Shown here: positions 12,215 through 25,053 of the stretch, one piece after another
Layout: the number at the start of each line of letters is the position of its first letter
Numbering within the stretch: position 1 is the first letter of the stretch
Source of the DNA: Camarhynchus parvulus
Lineage: Eukaryota; Chordata; Aves; Passeriformes; Thraupidae
Assembly: GCF_901933205.1 (NCBI RefSeq)
Contig: NC_044571.1
Location: forward strand, 56,729,994-56,793,993
Direction: 5' to 3'
DNA length: 64,000 bases
Made by a program: the position numbers and the translations under genes
Notes under the pieces: model-generated
What the model was told of the DNA's origin: nothing
What the model saw: only the letters and a program-made list of their open reading frames with translations
Database searches by the model: none

Positions 12215-15200
12215 TTGCACAGGCCCATATATAAAATGTATTTTTCTGGATAGAACAAAAATATTTAAAAGATTGTGTCAAAAAAAAAATCCATAAACAG
12301 ATATAATCCACTTTCCAGATGATTACAGAAAGTATTTGAACACTGTACAGATTTCAATAGTGTAGATAATCATTATCCAAGTTCAAAATCAAAGTAATCC
12401 AGTAACTCTATAAGAACTTAATACATATGATCATATTGTGTAGAAATATATTTCAAAGCACAAGATTTGACTAAGGATTTATTTTCTCATTAGTAAGTTC
12501 TACTAGGTCCCAATTGAGTTAAGAAAGTCCTTGGTTAATTAGCAAAATTTTAAGCATACACTTAAGTCACATTGACTTGAATAGAATATAGGTATGTGCT
12601 CACAATCAAACATAACGGACATGTGTCCTTAAATGACTGCAATTACTGGTTTGTGGGTCTTCAATACTGAGAATCAGATTCTAGTCAATAAAGTCATCAT
12701 AAAGCCTTAATATAGGCAGAAAGTCAATAAAAAATTGGTTACTCCTATATTGCTCTCTAAGCCAAGAATATGCAAAAATCTGTTTGTTTGCTTTACAGAA
12801 AACTCAATCTTTTTCACTTATGTTGATCTATTATATTAAATCAAAGTGAGTGTACCTTGCCAATAGATACTGAAATGGATGACAAAGCTCTAAGCAAATA
12901 GAAACTGAAATAGAGGTTAAATAACTAGGGAGACTCTCCATTTTAGCTCTGCTACATGGTGCAGAATGAATGTAAAGTCTGTGGATGTTAAACATGATAA
13001 ATAGTATCTTTGTAAAGAACTGTACCATTAGCCTCATTTTATTGACAATTAACCAATGTACCGATACATCATGGATAACCTTGGACTTCATCAGCTGGTA
13101 TGAAAAGAAAACTTCCTGCTGCAAATGTCTTTTCTGCTGTCCTTACCTATTCTGCTAAGTATTGAACTGGCACCAAATTGCAAGTAGTGTCACTGACAAA
13201 TACTGCATTTAGAAGGGCTGATTTAACAAAGTAGCAGAGCAGCAGGCTGGCTATGGCAGTGACAGAAGCACTAAGAGGATTTCAAAGCATTGTTAGACTT
13301 TCTAAATCTTTCCCTTATCATCTTTCCAATTTCTAATTTGCTCACTCATTCAATGCAATCTCTTTTCAGAAGTCATTCTGTTTTCGTTTCTGGAAGTCAA
13401 GTAGTAAACTGGAGTTATTCCCTGCTGCACTACCTTGGTTCCTTATTTTTTTGGCACGTATACATTAATGACTTATTCAAGCAATTCCAGCACTTGACTT
13501 TCTGTATCCTGAGCAGAGGGAAGAGCTGCAATAGGCTGTAGAAGTACGTAATTGGCCTTTATATGCTGTCAGTCCTCCTGCTAGATATGACTATGCCAAA
13601 TAAGAAGATGGAAGTGGAAGAGAGGAAAACTAATCTGCAGAAAGCATCCCAAATTCAATTAGAAATGCTTGGTATGATTGGAATTAGCATTGAACCAAAT
13701 AAATTCAAAGCTTTGGAAGACTGAAGGTATGAATGCCAGATGCAAAGCGATAATGTGTGCAAAGGTTGATTCATCATAGGAAGCAGCAGCCCAGATATTG
13801 GTGAGATAACCAAGAAACCAAAGGGGTGGTTTAATGTACTCAAATATGAAAAGCACTTGGGAAGGTGGTTTCAGAAGACATCAGCAAATGCATCATTGGT
13901 GGAATACAGGAGGGTCTGGAAAGACGCAGTCGCTGGAGTAAGATTGGGAACAGGTGAAAGGGCAACGACAGATGTATCCCTCACTGATAAGATTGTATGC
14001 CCCATTCCATTTCACTAGGAACATAGAACAGCAGGGAAGTCTGCTCACATAATACACTACACTGAATTGAAAAAGAATCTGCTAAAAATCCTGAACAAAA
14101 CAGTGATTGGCTTTGCATGTGAGAAGTCTGTAGAAGTGACAATTGAGAAAACAACTTATGTGAATACACAATTGCAGAACAGCAGCAGTTTTTTGACAAA
14201 AGATTGTTGAAGGCCCAGTTAATCATATAAACCTGATTAAATTACTTTCTTGAAAGTCAATGCATTATTCTGGTATAAGAGCCTTTGAATAATCCATGTA
14301 ATATATACAAACTTTATAGCACAATTCAGTCTGGGAAGGGTGGCAAACACATTTTGGAGGTTAAAAATGAGGATTTGAGAAGAGATGTTCCTTGAATTTC
14401 TTGTGATTGATTTTAGACAGGTGCAAATCATTGAACTTAGAAAGGAGAAATAAGATACATACATTTGAAAAAAGTATTAGCTGTGCTGTTGGATGAAAAT
14501 GATAAAAGGCTTAACATAGACCTCAAAAGGAATAGAAGCCACTAAAGTGATCTTGTTGCAAACCAGGAAAATCTCATTCTTGAATGAATTAAGATGATTG
14601 TTGTATGTAAGACATAGGAAGATTTTTTTTTTTCAGCTCTTCCTGGATTTAGTGGACCTTTGACAAGAGCAAAGTCCAAAACCATGGTTTAGAGAAGATT
14701 GTGATAATTTGCAGTAGTAACACTAATAAAGCATCTGGAAAAAGAGAATATGAAGAAAAAGAAAGATTGAAATAAATGCATTTAGGCAGTCTATCAGATA
14801 GAAAGAAAACCAAATTTTATTTTGCCTGTATACAGGTGGGACTAGGTGAAGCCTTCAGCTCTGTGATTTTTAAGATCTTGTGCTTAAACGACTGAGAAAT
14901 TCACCAAATACAACAGAAATTTTCTACTCAACCAAAAACCAGAGAGGCTATTAATCAGGATGTTTTATGGAGAACTCCATTGACTAATGAATTCTTGGTA
15001 AAGATGAATGAAAATAACCTGCCAATGTGAATGACATTCATTGATTATAAGAAAGTTACTGACTAGCATCAAAGAAAGAAAAATGCTGTTCTGAAAGCGA
15101 CCCAAGCATAACAAAACACTATCTGCAGTTTCTGAGAAACAAGTGGGCTGGACTGCGGCTGACACAGATGGGAAAGAAGAAAAAGAGAGGCCAGAACAGT

Positions 15201-15715
15201 GCTTTTTGTCTGCAGTCTACTAGTGGTATATTTATATAAAGTACCAAAAGGATCCAGCACAGTCTGAGGATACAGTGTGTGAACTTGGATGAGTCAAAAT
15301 ATCACTCTTAGCCCATGTGTGATAAGAGTGAAACAAAGACACGGTACGACATCCCACATACAGGGTAATGAAAGTCCAGGTTCAAAGAGGCTGAAAAGAG
15401 AGTTTGGGAGGGAATTTGGTTGGGGAGAGGGAAGGGAGAATGCTGGTGTTCTGCCAAAATACATTTAGTTCTGACTTAAAAAAACAAAACCCCTACAACA
15501 CTGAATGGCTATTGCAAATAAAGCTAAAAGAATTTGTACTCCCTTAACTTAGGCTTTAACTTTGGCCAAATTCCTTTGAAAAGGTAGAGAGTGAAGAGCT
15601 ACCAAGATGTCTTTATTCCCAAATACAATTTATTTTCATATTGCAAAAACTTATTGTTTCTTGAGGACAACAAGAAAAAGGTTAGGCACTTTTTTTTTTT
15701 TTTTAGTGCAGACAC
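12215..15715. other. Unique DNA, no gene recognised
   Basis: From about 13200 to 15400 the plus strand is unusually purine-rich compared with its surroundings but has stops in all frames at short intervals. A segment near 13875-13953 (two overlapping open frames, several CpGs, then a GTGAAA) resembles a weak exon but has a poor acceptor. It could be a decayed retroelement or a non-coding transcript; I cannot identify it. Confidence 0.45.
15690..15704. repeat. Poly-T run (15 nt)
   Basis: Uninterrupted T run. On the minus strand it is a poly-A directly after the candidate open segment at 15716-15815, which could also indicate a truncated retrocopy. Confidence 0.9.
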
Positions 15716-15815
15716 CATTTCCTCATGGGTTTTTATAACCCCAGCCACCAGGATATATGTTCTGTCTTGGTCTGTGGATGCTTCTACTTTATAAACCAAT
15801 GCATCTACAGCGGTA
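15716..15815 (-). CDS. Weak candidate internal exon (unknown gene)
   Basis: On the minus strand a good acceptor-like sequence (pyrimidine-rich, ending TCTCCTGCTCAG) is followed by 100 bp open in one frame. That frame reads in part VEASTDQDRTYILVAGVIK, a mix of charged and hydrophobic residues. The only donor-like site is ATG|GTGTCT, which is weak, and the frame runs on into a 15-nt A run (minus strand). Two plus-strand frames over the same bases are also open, so the minus frame is not unique. I do not recognise the sequence. It could equally be chance or a fragment of a retrocopy. Confidence 0.15.
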
Positions 15816-16559
15816 CTGAGCAGGAGAAAATGTAAGATAAAACCAAAAAACCCAGAATTTTTTGAATAGAAGAAAAAAGAAAAAAATGTGAAAAATGGCA
15901 AGGCTGAACTGTTCAAAAATCACAAGCATAACTCTGTATTAGCATTTCTACTTCTCTATTAGAGTACATTACAAAAAACATTGCAAAAGAATAGGGATGA
16001 CTTACATGAAAAATGCAATAAAATGTGGTCAAACAAACTGTAGGGTGGGCTCATTGCGGTTGCAGCAGTCAGGGATGAAACCTAAGAAATGGGAAAAATA
16101 TTACTATTATGTCAATAAGTGTAGTTAAGACTGAAATGATAATTTTATGGAATCCGTATTTCCAGCTTGCTAATGTCTCTCAGAAATTTGCCTTTACAAA
16201 TGATGCATCTCATATTAGTTCTCTTCTTGTTCATTCTGTAGTACATTTCCATTAGAGACAAGAAGTAAAAAGAAACTATATTACAAACAACACCAATTCC
16301 TAGCATTAAGAATGAATTAATTGAAGGAAAATATGTTATGAATGCTTTGTCCTGGTTATTCTGAACTCAAATTGAATTCTCACAAAATCTTTAAATTACC
16401 TGTGTGGAAGAAAAACATCTGCTTGCTTGTTTGATTTTGTTATAGGTCTACATATACTTTATTAGTCTTCACTAGCTCAAAAATTTGTGTATAAAACATT
16501 GCCTTTGATATACGGTGTACAATCTTTCTCTGAAATATGTGAGTGGCAGAAAAATTCTG

Positions 16560-17290
16560 TGGAGGCAGGATGGAGAGGAACATGTGCTGCCCAAGAACAA
16601 CTGTGGGTCCTGTGGACCCGTCGTTTTGAGCCTTTGTGGTCGCAGCCGGGGACAGTGGAGTGCAGCCTCTTCTCACCACTGGGGTCAGGCACTGGGCACA
16701 CAGACGCATCCTGTGCTCCCATCCTGGGAGCTGCTGCCAGCTGCATTTCAGCCCAGCTTCAGCCCTGCCACCTCACAGCCCTGCCATCAATTGCCCTGCA
16801 AGTCCAGACCCTGTCCCCATGGTTCTCTCCAGGCATCCAAGAGCTGTGTCTGGCCCTTATTGCCTTCACTGGGCCTGATCCTGTCCCTGATCCAAGAACA
16901 TCCTGACCTGTTGCTGAGCAGAAGAGACTGCTCAGAGAGGTGAGTGCCTCAGGTTCTACCAAACAGCAGTGCAGGGTTTAATGCTGAGAGTCCTGTTGAC
17001 GCTAGAGGAGCTGTGACTTCTTCTGAGGATTATATACGGGAGTACACCTTCAACACACCTCAACTTCCCATCAGGCAGGACTTGGACACATGTCTGTCAC
17101 CCCAGTTATCCTTTTTGGATCCTGCACACTTGGCTGTGTGGAAGCCTCTGTGACCGCTGATGGCAGCTGTGCCAGCCCTGGTCCTGCAGCAGGCATGGGA
17201 CCAGGCGGAGACCTTCACATGGGAATATGTCCTGGTGCTGGACACAACATGTTTGCAAAAAGCTGATCTTTTGTGATCACAGATATGGAA
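16560..17290. other. GC-rich block of uncertain origin, possibly an old LTR
   Basis: About 730 bp has markedly higher G+C than its AT-rich flanks and carries scattered CpGs. Two plus-strand frames stay open for about 140 codons, but they overlap and have random composition, which is expected of GC-rich DNA. On the minus strand a TATATAA lies at about 17029-17035 and an ATTAAA about 55 bp downstream, a possible promoter/polyadenylation pair as in retroviral LTRs with a short R region. I could not find matching termini or a target duplication. Alternatives are an old retroelement insertion, a regulatory island or a retrocopy. Confidence 0.3.
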
Positions 17291-17490
17291 TAGCTGGGAG
17301 ACCTGACACATGGAAAGGACTTGGCAAAAACCTCAAGGATGTCTTGAGTAGCTCAGAAGATTTAAAGGACAATACATCCATTTCCCTTAATTCAGCAGTA
17401 ATTTCTCTATCAACAACAAATACTGCAGCCACTGAGGAGGAGGTGTCAGAGAAGATAAATAGGCACCAAAAGTATGCAGAACTGTGGTGA
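17227..17490 (+). other. Open segment with protein-like composition, unknown
   Basis: The 87-codon frame starts at the right edge of the GC-rich block and ends in TGA. Its second half is hydrophilic and protein-like (for example DVLSSSEDLKDNTSISL and ATEEEVSEKINRHQKYAELW). I do not recognise it. No clear acceptor precedes it and no donor ends it, so it may be a fragment of a retrocopy or chance. Confidence 0.2.
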
Positions 17491-19060
17491 AATATACACA
17501 ATCATAAGGAATTGTTGTGTAGGGTCTAGCTGTCTTCAGAGGGTGATTTGTATTTCAGTGGCTTGGAGAAAAACTGAGTATGATAAATGTAAATGCATAA
17601 CTTAAACCTAGTTAATTTCTTAATTCATTACAATACTTCTTTACTATAAGCAGCTTGGAAAATTATTGATTAAACAAACAAACAAATCCTTGGTTGATTT
17701 TTGGCTGGCAACTACTCTAGCCCTAAATCAAATGTTGAATCTGAGGCAGCAGCGTGCTTATCAGCCTCAGGTCATGTCCTTAATGCTCAATGAAAGGGAA
17801 ACCTGTTTCTCATTCAGTGATTGCTCAGCTATAATAAACTGCTAACATTTTTTAATTTGATACTTTACATACTCATTATACTCTGGTATCACATAACAAT
17901 ACAGAAGGTTTGACTTTTTCCCCAGAAGCCATTTTCTCCTGAAGCCTGAACATTTCATTGCTGCACTGTAATTTAAAGGGTTATAAAGACTTGGTGGAAT
18001 AAATTACAATATTTATGAAAATAGCCAAAACCAAAGACAAAGTTAAAAAAAAAAACCTACCCAGCTTCTACACATACTTTTCAGTGGCTTCAAATCATAC
18101 ACAGGGGTGCAAGTTTTGGACAGAGTACTTAAAACTCTTCCAGTCTTTATCTCCACAGGAGGGGAAAACAAATTGACAGCATAACCATCTTAAAAGCTGA
18201 TTTATTATGGTACTTCTCCCTCACATATTTTTATATATATGAAAAAAATCCAAAACAAAACAGAAAACCAACCCACACAACCATGTTGAAATTATTTACC
18301 CAGTTAGAGAATACAGAGAAAATACTCATCAAAATTTCTTACGTAACAGAACGACTAATCTAGTATCAAAAAATAATACAGGCTTTCAGACATCAAAGCT
18401 TAAGCTTTCAGATTTCCTTCAAACTGTTTTTCTACATCAGTCAGAGGGGGTGGGAAGGGTATGAAAGCTGTGTTAAATCATCCATTGCAAAGGGAAAATA
18501 ATAAAGAATTCAGGTTAATAATTAGAAAGAACTTTAAACTTAATTAAACGAAGCAACAGGACACGAGAGGTTATACTTAACTGAGCCAGTGATGCTCATT
18601 GTGAAGCACAATATTGCACACCAAAGCGCATTCAGTCACCTGAGGTACCTATTAAGAGATCAGCTAGACTACTTAAAACAATTAGTCACAAAAGTCTTTA
18701 GGATTTGTTGACAATTCGGACATACATATTCATGGTGACAAGCAGCTTTTAATGGGGATATAGTGGTGACACTAACAAAAATAATTTTGTTTCCCCGTTG
18801 TAATCTCCTTCTTATTTCAGCCCCTGCAGCAGCTCCTTAAGGGCTTTGACATCAGGTGAAGGTCCATTCTCTACTACTTTTTGGATTGGTTTTGCACACT
18901 GATGTTTCTTTGAATACTCTCTGTCTCTGTCCTTTTTGCTATGATGTTCAAAACCCAAGCCTAAACTCTGCTGTCATTCAATTTACAAACATTTTGTTCA
19001 ATTTCCTCCATCAGAAGTGAGCTAACTGATTTTCCAGGCAGGAAAGCACAGACAAGATGA

Positions 19061-19077
19061 TTTTTTTTTTTTTTTTT
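19061..19077. repeat. Poly-T run (17 nt)
   Basis: Uninterrupted T run with no recognisable adjoining retrocopy. Confidence 0.9.
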
Positions 19078-21383
19078 GTGGTAGGAAAAGAGAATTCAAA
19101 TTTGTGTTCCCTTCCAACACAGCATGGAAACTAGCTCCTGTCTTTTGCTGTTAAAAAACAATCACTGAACTTGAGCACTGCTATCACAGGCAGTGTGCTT
19201 GTGCCTTTTTAGATAGAAAGGTTGAGTGTTTTTAAAAATTAGCTAAAAGTGTGACTCTAAAAAGGCAAACTGCTAAAACTACAGAAGAGTAGATGCTGCC
19301 TCATGGTTTCAAAAATAAGTGAGCATTCTGGATGTGTGCCTCTTCTTCTTTACAGTATATTATAGCATAAGCCACAGGCTAGTCATTGACTGACAATGTC
19401 TCTCAAGATTTGGAATGGGCAGAAAGGAAATCTCGAATGAGGGGGAAGGAGACTAAGGGAGATGAGTGACAGAAATATAAAGGCCTCAACAGGTGCTGAT
19501 ATAAATATGGGGCTGTAGGGGGAAACAGAGGATTGTGGAGACTGTAAGAATATAAAAGCCAAAGGAAGGTATGAAGCCAAAACACCAGAATAGAGACAGA
19601 AGGAAACAAAAGGGATGGAGGATTTTTTTTTTTCTGAAGGCAGGTTTTGGTGCATAGCTGTGGTTGACATTCAGGCTGAGAATAATGTTCTACCTGTGAA
19701 GGGAAATAAATGACACATGTAGATTAGAATTTTGCTATTAGATCAGATTCGTGGTCTCTCTTTATTCCAGAACCATCTCCAGCACTGGATATGTATTTTT
19801 GACACAAAAATCCAAGAATCCTGTAGCAGCCAACCCTTGTATAAGTTTTCCCATCCAAGTCCCATCTATTTCCCAAAAGTTAGGAATTGTTCCAAGATAA
19901 AAACTTGTCTTGCTTTATTCCACACATGTGCTCCAAATATTCATGTTGTTCTTATAAATAACTAATACTTCAAAATTTTTAAGTTCTTTGCATCAAATAA
20001 TTCCAACTTTTAGCATGCTCTACTGGCCTCTGTGCTGATTTCTCCTCTGGAAAGCTCTGTTTCTTTCATCTGGGAAAAGATAAGGATTTCTGAAAATGAC
20101 ACTTGCAATGTTCTGATATTTCAGTTAGTGCCTGAAGTTAGCTGTGGTAATTTTGGTAATAAATTACCATGTTTAGTATGTGTGCATTTAAATTACCGTT
20201 TAACTCAGGTGAGGAAGACCTTCGCAGCAAATTTCCCAACTGTAATCACTTTGGTTTGCAATGTGGAGTTATTTAAGGGTACATAAACTGAATTACTTCG
20301 GGATAGAATTAATCAAAATAATTCTAACTTCTATGTGGAAGCCAGAAAAAGGCGCAAGATTGGAGACAATCTGAAGTAAACCTCCTACTAAGTATGTATA
20401 TCGTGGGCATAAGTTTTCAGCAACAGCTATTTCTATTTCACTCAATAGATATGCTCCTATTGCCTAAAAAGAAACTGTTAATGCAAACATAACCATAATC
20501 ATCTTTAATCAGTTTTATAGGAATAAAGTTTTTCACGGAAACTCCTTTCTGATTTTTTTGTGCACACTCCCCCAGTATATGTCCTACTCTTTATACACAG
20601 AAAGAAACAAATCAATTAGTTGAAGTAAAGGAAGTTAGGCATAAATAAGTGCTATCTAAATTTGTGGGGGCTAACATTTGTGGTGGAAGAGAGGTGATGA
20701 AATTCAGTAACTGATTGAAAGAGAGAGCATGGGTAGGTAGAGATGTGGAAAGATTGAATCTCCCTTGAGAAGATGAAAGGACAGTTCAGTAATTGGGAAC
20801 AGCAAGGACCCATTTGGAGGGCAGAGAGGAAAAGAGAAGTAGTTAAGATAGCATAGTTGTTTTCAGATCTTCAGTTCAGCTCAAATGCACTGAAGTAGTG
20901 ATCTGAAAATAAAAGAGAATGGGGAGGGAAAATGTTGGGGTTTTTTGATTTATTGAAACACACCATTTTTTATAATAAATGCACATTTGTGATTGATAAT
21001 TTTTTATAAAGAGAGTTTATAAAACAATCATATCTGTCCCTCTGGTAATACACTAAAAATAACTTATGTTTTGTCAAATAACCTGGACTTTTCCTACTCA
21101 TATCAGGTATACCCAGGCCTATTGTGCATGCATGGCATAGTACTAGGATTATAGACTGTAGTATTATTTAAATATGCAAAGTCCCATTGACATAATAGTC
21201 AGGGGAGAGTATGGCTTAATGTATCTGTAATCCACATATTAAAGCTCTCTAAGTATGATTTGACATGACAGTCCATAATGCCTCTAAGCTTTAACTTTCC
21301 ATTGTGCTTGTGACTTATACTCCACAAATTACAGAGCAGGACTGTCATGTGAAACTCAATTTCTGATCCATATTTTCTGTTAC

Positions 21384-21406
21384 ATTTATTATTTATTTAT
21401 TTATTT
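21384..21406. repeat. (ATTT)n microsatellite
   Basis: About five ATTT-type units with one 1-bp interruption. Confidence 0.85.
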
Positions 21407-21722
21407 GCACGTCTCTAGATACATATATGTGTCTATAGCTTCTAGATATCCACCTCGACAGGATGGGAATTCAGAGACAGTTTCCAGTCTTTAGTTCCCC
21501 CTGCTGTGCATATGTGTTGAAGTTAAGTAACCTTGAAAGGCTTTAGAATGGGTCTGTGCCATCAGCAGGGGAGTAAAAAGGGAGGTGTACATGGGAGCAC
21601 TAACACTTAAACTGCAAGCTGCCAACTCCACTGATATATCACAAACACTAAGGGACCAACTGCATTCTCGTCAAGCACTCACTAAATATGTCAAGTTCCT
21701 ACTTCCTAGCCCACCATTGCAG

Positions 21723-21847
21723 GAAGGATCCTGATGGGTTTGAAAGCTGAATTTTCACAAAGATCATGGATATCAGTGCCATGGAGTTAGTGGAGCAGGT
21801 CCTGGTGGCAGTTGTGTTCTCCCTTGTCACCTTGCTTTTATGAAAAG
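21723..21847 (+). other. Splice-bounded segment with a 25-codon hydrophobic ORF
   Basis: A pyrimidine-rich acceptor-like sequence (TACTTCCTAGCCCACCATTGCAG) precedes 125 bp that end in AAAAG|GTGAGA, a good donor-like site. No frame is open throughout, so it cannot be an ordinary internal coding exon. Within it an ATG at 21766 begins a 25-codon frame ending in TGA at 21841-21843. Its C-terminal half (VEQVLVAVVFSLVTLLL) is strongly hydrophobic, like a membrane segment. It might be a non-coding-RNA exon, a 5' UTR exon with a small upstream frame, or coincidence. It has slightly higher G+C than its surroundings. Confidence 0.2.
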
Positions 21848-24546
21848 GTGAGATGGCAGCTGCTGGGGAGGGGCAGCTGCATGTTTCTTCTAAGGACTGA
21901 AGAGCTGCTGAAATGGTAGTGACCATAACATGACAGACCTGCTGCCAGAAGAATATATGATGAACTTATGTGGCTGCCCTGATAATTAAGTTTGAGACAA
22001 AAATGCACAATTGAGACTGTCTGGTATCATCTGTGGGTGCTGGAACCTGTCTGCTTGCACAGTGGAGCAAGATACTTAATGGTGTGTGCTTTGGATGTTT
22101 AACTAGGCGTGTGATGATTTTTCATCAGTGTTAACAACAAAGCTGTATCTGTCAGAATTAGCAGGCAGCTCTAATACCAGCCCCAGCTAGATGATATTTG
22201 TGTGCCCAAGGAACTACTCTTTGAGATTTCTTTATGGGAGAAAGGGTGTATCATGGCAGAAAGCATATGTGAAGGAAGAGAAACCCTAAGTAACAAAATC
22301 CCTTTTGAATAATATTAAAAATTATCTCATAATCAGAGCTTGTCATAAATATATATTGATATCTATATATATATAGACACACACTCACATATATACTCAT
22401 ACAGAGAGAGCTTTTAAAACATATCGAGTTTATAGATCTCAAAATTTTATGACAATGCAGCCCTAGTCACTACTTCAGGGTAGGAGGAGAGAAGACTCAG
22501 GCAAATGTTATTTTAATAACCTTAGCAGCCATGCATTTACATCTCTAAGACCTTCTCTGTTCACACAGACATCCTATCATTAGCTCCATCTAATGCTCCA
22601 AATTTAATATTCTTTGTCTTTTCCTTAAAGAATGAGAGTGCCTGTCTATATGATTAAACCACTATAAAGAAAAGGTCTGTCAGTGCTCTTCCTATACAGC
22701 AGATCATGTTGAGAAATATGATAGTCCTCATTATGCAGCATTCTCCTCACTGGGCCTGATCGGGTTCCACAAATAGGAAGTGTTCAAATTGCCAATACTC
22801 ATTTGCATAGCTTGCCTGTGTGCCTGCTGCTTTCCCACTGGGACCTGTCCCAGGCTGCTTCAAAACCTTTCAGTGCACGCTTATGAGAGTCTGTTTTTTC
22901 CCCTCTTGTACTCGTGAACCGACTGATGGTTTTTTATGGTATCTTTTAAACATTTATCTCCCTGTTTACTGCCACCAAAGCAACATGTTTCCTGAGTCTT
23001 GTCTATAGAAAAATGCACACCAGAGACTCTTCCTTTCAACAACTTCTAATTAGGCAGCTGAGGCTGAGGTCTGAGCAAGGCAATTTTAAGGGTAACTTCC
23101 TTGAGCTGGCTCCAGTGCTTCCTGCTTACCAGACCTCACTGCCTAAGAAGCTTATCAGCTAACTTCCTGCTGGTGAGACATTTGCCAATCATCTGACACT
23201 GCTCCTTCACTGTATCAATGAGCTGGACTGCTGTTTTGAGAATAATAAGAAGTAGAAGGAGGAACTGACCTTGTACAAAGGAGTGTTATGGCTTGCATGC
23301 AGAACACAGCCACTGTTGCAAGCAATGATTCCCTTTCTAGGGCACACATGGTATTAGGTGGAAATATTGCTGTTTCTGCCAGAAATCCATGCAAATCTGG
23401 CCTTTGCACAAACTGTCTCTTTTGGCTCTTGATATTGGTTGCCTTGAAATTTTTAAGGGATTTTTTACTTTTCCCATAATGAAGGGATGGTTCCCTTCTG
23501 TTGTTTTCCCTCTCTTAACTTCACTGCCTGACAATGTTATTCTAAAAGCAAACAAGTTTTCTGTAATGTTGTTCTTAGTTCTGCTTTATCACAAAATGAC
23601 AACTCAATCAGTACAAGCAGCCTTAAACTCAGAGAGGTATGCAGCATGTAGCATCAAAGTTGTTTCATGATTGGACACTGGCCCATTTGTCTCATAGGTG
23701 AAATAATAGTGTCCCTCTTTTTATTGCAACTTGGATAACAAAAGGGATTTTTTTCTTTCCATTCTATTTAAGCAAAAACTCTAATCATAGAAAGCATGTT
23801 TTTTATTTTTGCTGTTCCATTCCAAAATTTTCCCTCCTTACTAAACAGTTACATCATTATTCCTACTAAACCTAGTATTTTTCTTCCATTAGTCAGTAAA
23901 GAAATGGGGGGATGAAACCACAAAAAGGTACTTTTGAAGTTATATTTTATATAGAATAAAAATGTTCATCTCTCCAGACTGAAATTTTGTATATATATGT
24001 GGGGGGAAAAAGCCCCAACAGAGCAAACAAATAAATTATGGCTTCATTGCATTCTCTCATTACAGAGCTGTCCCTGAAAGAGTGCTTGTATTTACACAAT
24101 TTATGAAGAATTCTGTAGGTTTTGTACATAATTTTTAGCCTTTTCTTTTTATAGTGTCTATTTGAAACTACAGAATTTGTTGAAGAATTAACCAGTATCA
24201 AATATCTTGAAGTTCTAAAATAAGGAAACACCTCTACAAAATTTAAATAGCTATTATAAACAAATAGAGGATGTTTACCACTCGGTCAGTTCCTCCATAT
24301 ATTTTGTAAGACAATATATCTAAACCAGCTACATTCTTACTACAAGCATTAACTGACTTTATGGAGCACTGTGCTCTCAGGGTTACTCCAATGGAGAGAT
24401 TAATGATTTCTGTGATAAGTATATTCTAAAAGCTCAGGCACTTAGAGAAAGATGTGGATAGGACATAACTTTATCCTTTGTGTAAGACTTTGAGACAGGG
24501 AAGGAAATTCTTCTTCTGATTTTTCTTTATCCCATAGGTTAGGCCA
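21848..24546. other. AT-rich unique DNA, no gene seen
   Basis: No exon or transposon was recognised. There is an AT/AC-rich microsatellite-like stretch at 22347-22400. A patch of slightly higher G+C at 23040-23280 holds no recognisable feature. Confidence 0.5.
22347..22400. repeat. AT/AC-rich simple repeat
   Basis: Alternating TA runs followed by ACACAC-type dinucleotides, imperfect. Confidence 0.8.
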
Positions 24547-25053
24547 TGACACAACTCATTCCTGACCACGCTGCCTTATGCTTTATTGGCTGCTTGCCCA
24601 TTCCTTGGGGCAATTTCACAACATGTCTTGAGCTCTATTTGATTCACTCCTCCGAGGTTGATTTTGTCCCTTGGTGCCAATGTCTGTAATATAATTGCCT
24701 GTGTACAGGCTGCTTGCAGACAGAATTCTTCTGCTGGGTACATTTTGACACACCCCATGTGGTCCTCACAGTTTGCCAAAGCACTTGCTACATAACAACC
24801 TGTTCTCTTATCAGCAACAAGTGCCTTCCATGATTTCCACTCCCTGCCCCCCCCCTTCTGTTGTCCAGGCATTATTTTCGTTAATATACCTGTATTTTGG
24901 GAGGATACATCTCTGCACAAAAAGTAGTTAATAGCTAAGGATAATAAAAGCAATCACAGAGCTTGTTGGATCTTTGTTGTTACTGAGTCACAATTAAAAA
25001 GTTAAAGAGAGAGTAGGTTAATGACATTGATCTATAAAAAAATTCCAGGCACA
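24547..25053 (-). mobile_element. Possible LTR-type element, degenerate
   Basis: Read on the minus strand, this block begins TGTTGTGCCTGG and ends near GAGTTGTGTCA. It contains a canonical AATAAA (window about 24582-24587) followed by CATAAGGCAGCG, an arrangement resembling the R-U5 part of an LTR. An AT-rich TATA-like TTATATTA lies about 105 bp upstream. It supports a 125-codon minus-strand frame (24576-24953), unusual for this region but not recognisable. The ends do not form a clean inverted repeat and I see no target duplication, so the call is tentative. An old retrocopy or chance remains possible. Confidence 0.3.

Larger units (their letters stand above)
17491..21722. other. AT-rich unique DNA, no gene seen
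   Basis: Nothing gene-like was found. Contents include a 17-T run at 19061-19077, an A/C-rich stretch near 18240-18285 and an ATTT tetranucleotide tract near 21384-21406. Open frames such as 19383-19670 on the minus strand are pyrimidine-skewed and look random. Confidence 0.55.

Noticed and set aside
11497..12234. 245-codon plus-strand open frame, the longest in the window
   Set aside because: It lies almost entirely within, and antisense to, the solo LTR at 11609-12210. The GC-rich LTR simply lacks stops in this frame.
16487..16943. Two overlapping plus-strand frames of about 140 codons
   Set aside because: Both are open because the DNA is GC-rich; neither shows domain features, and they overlap in different frames.
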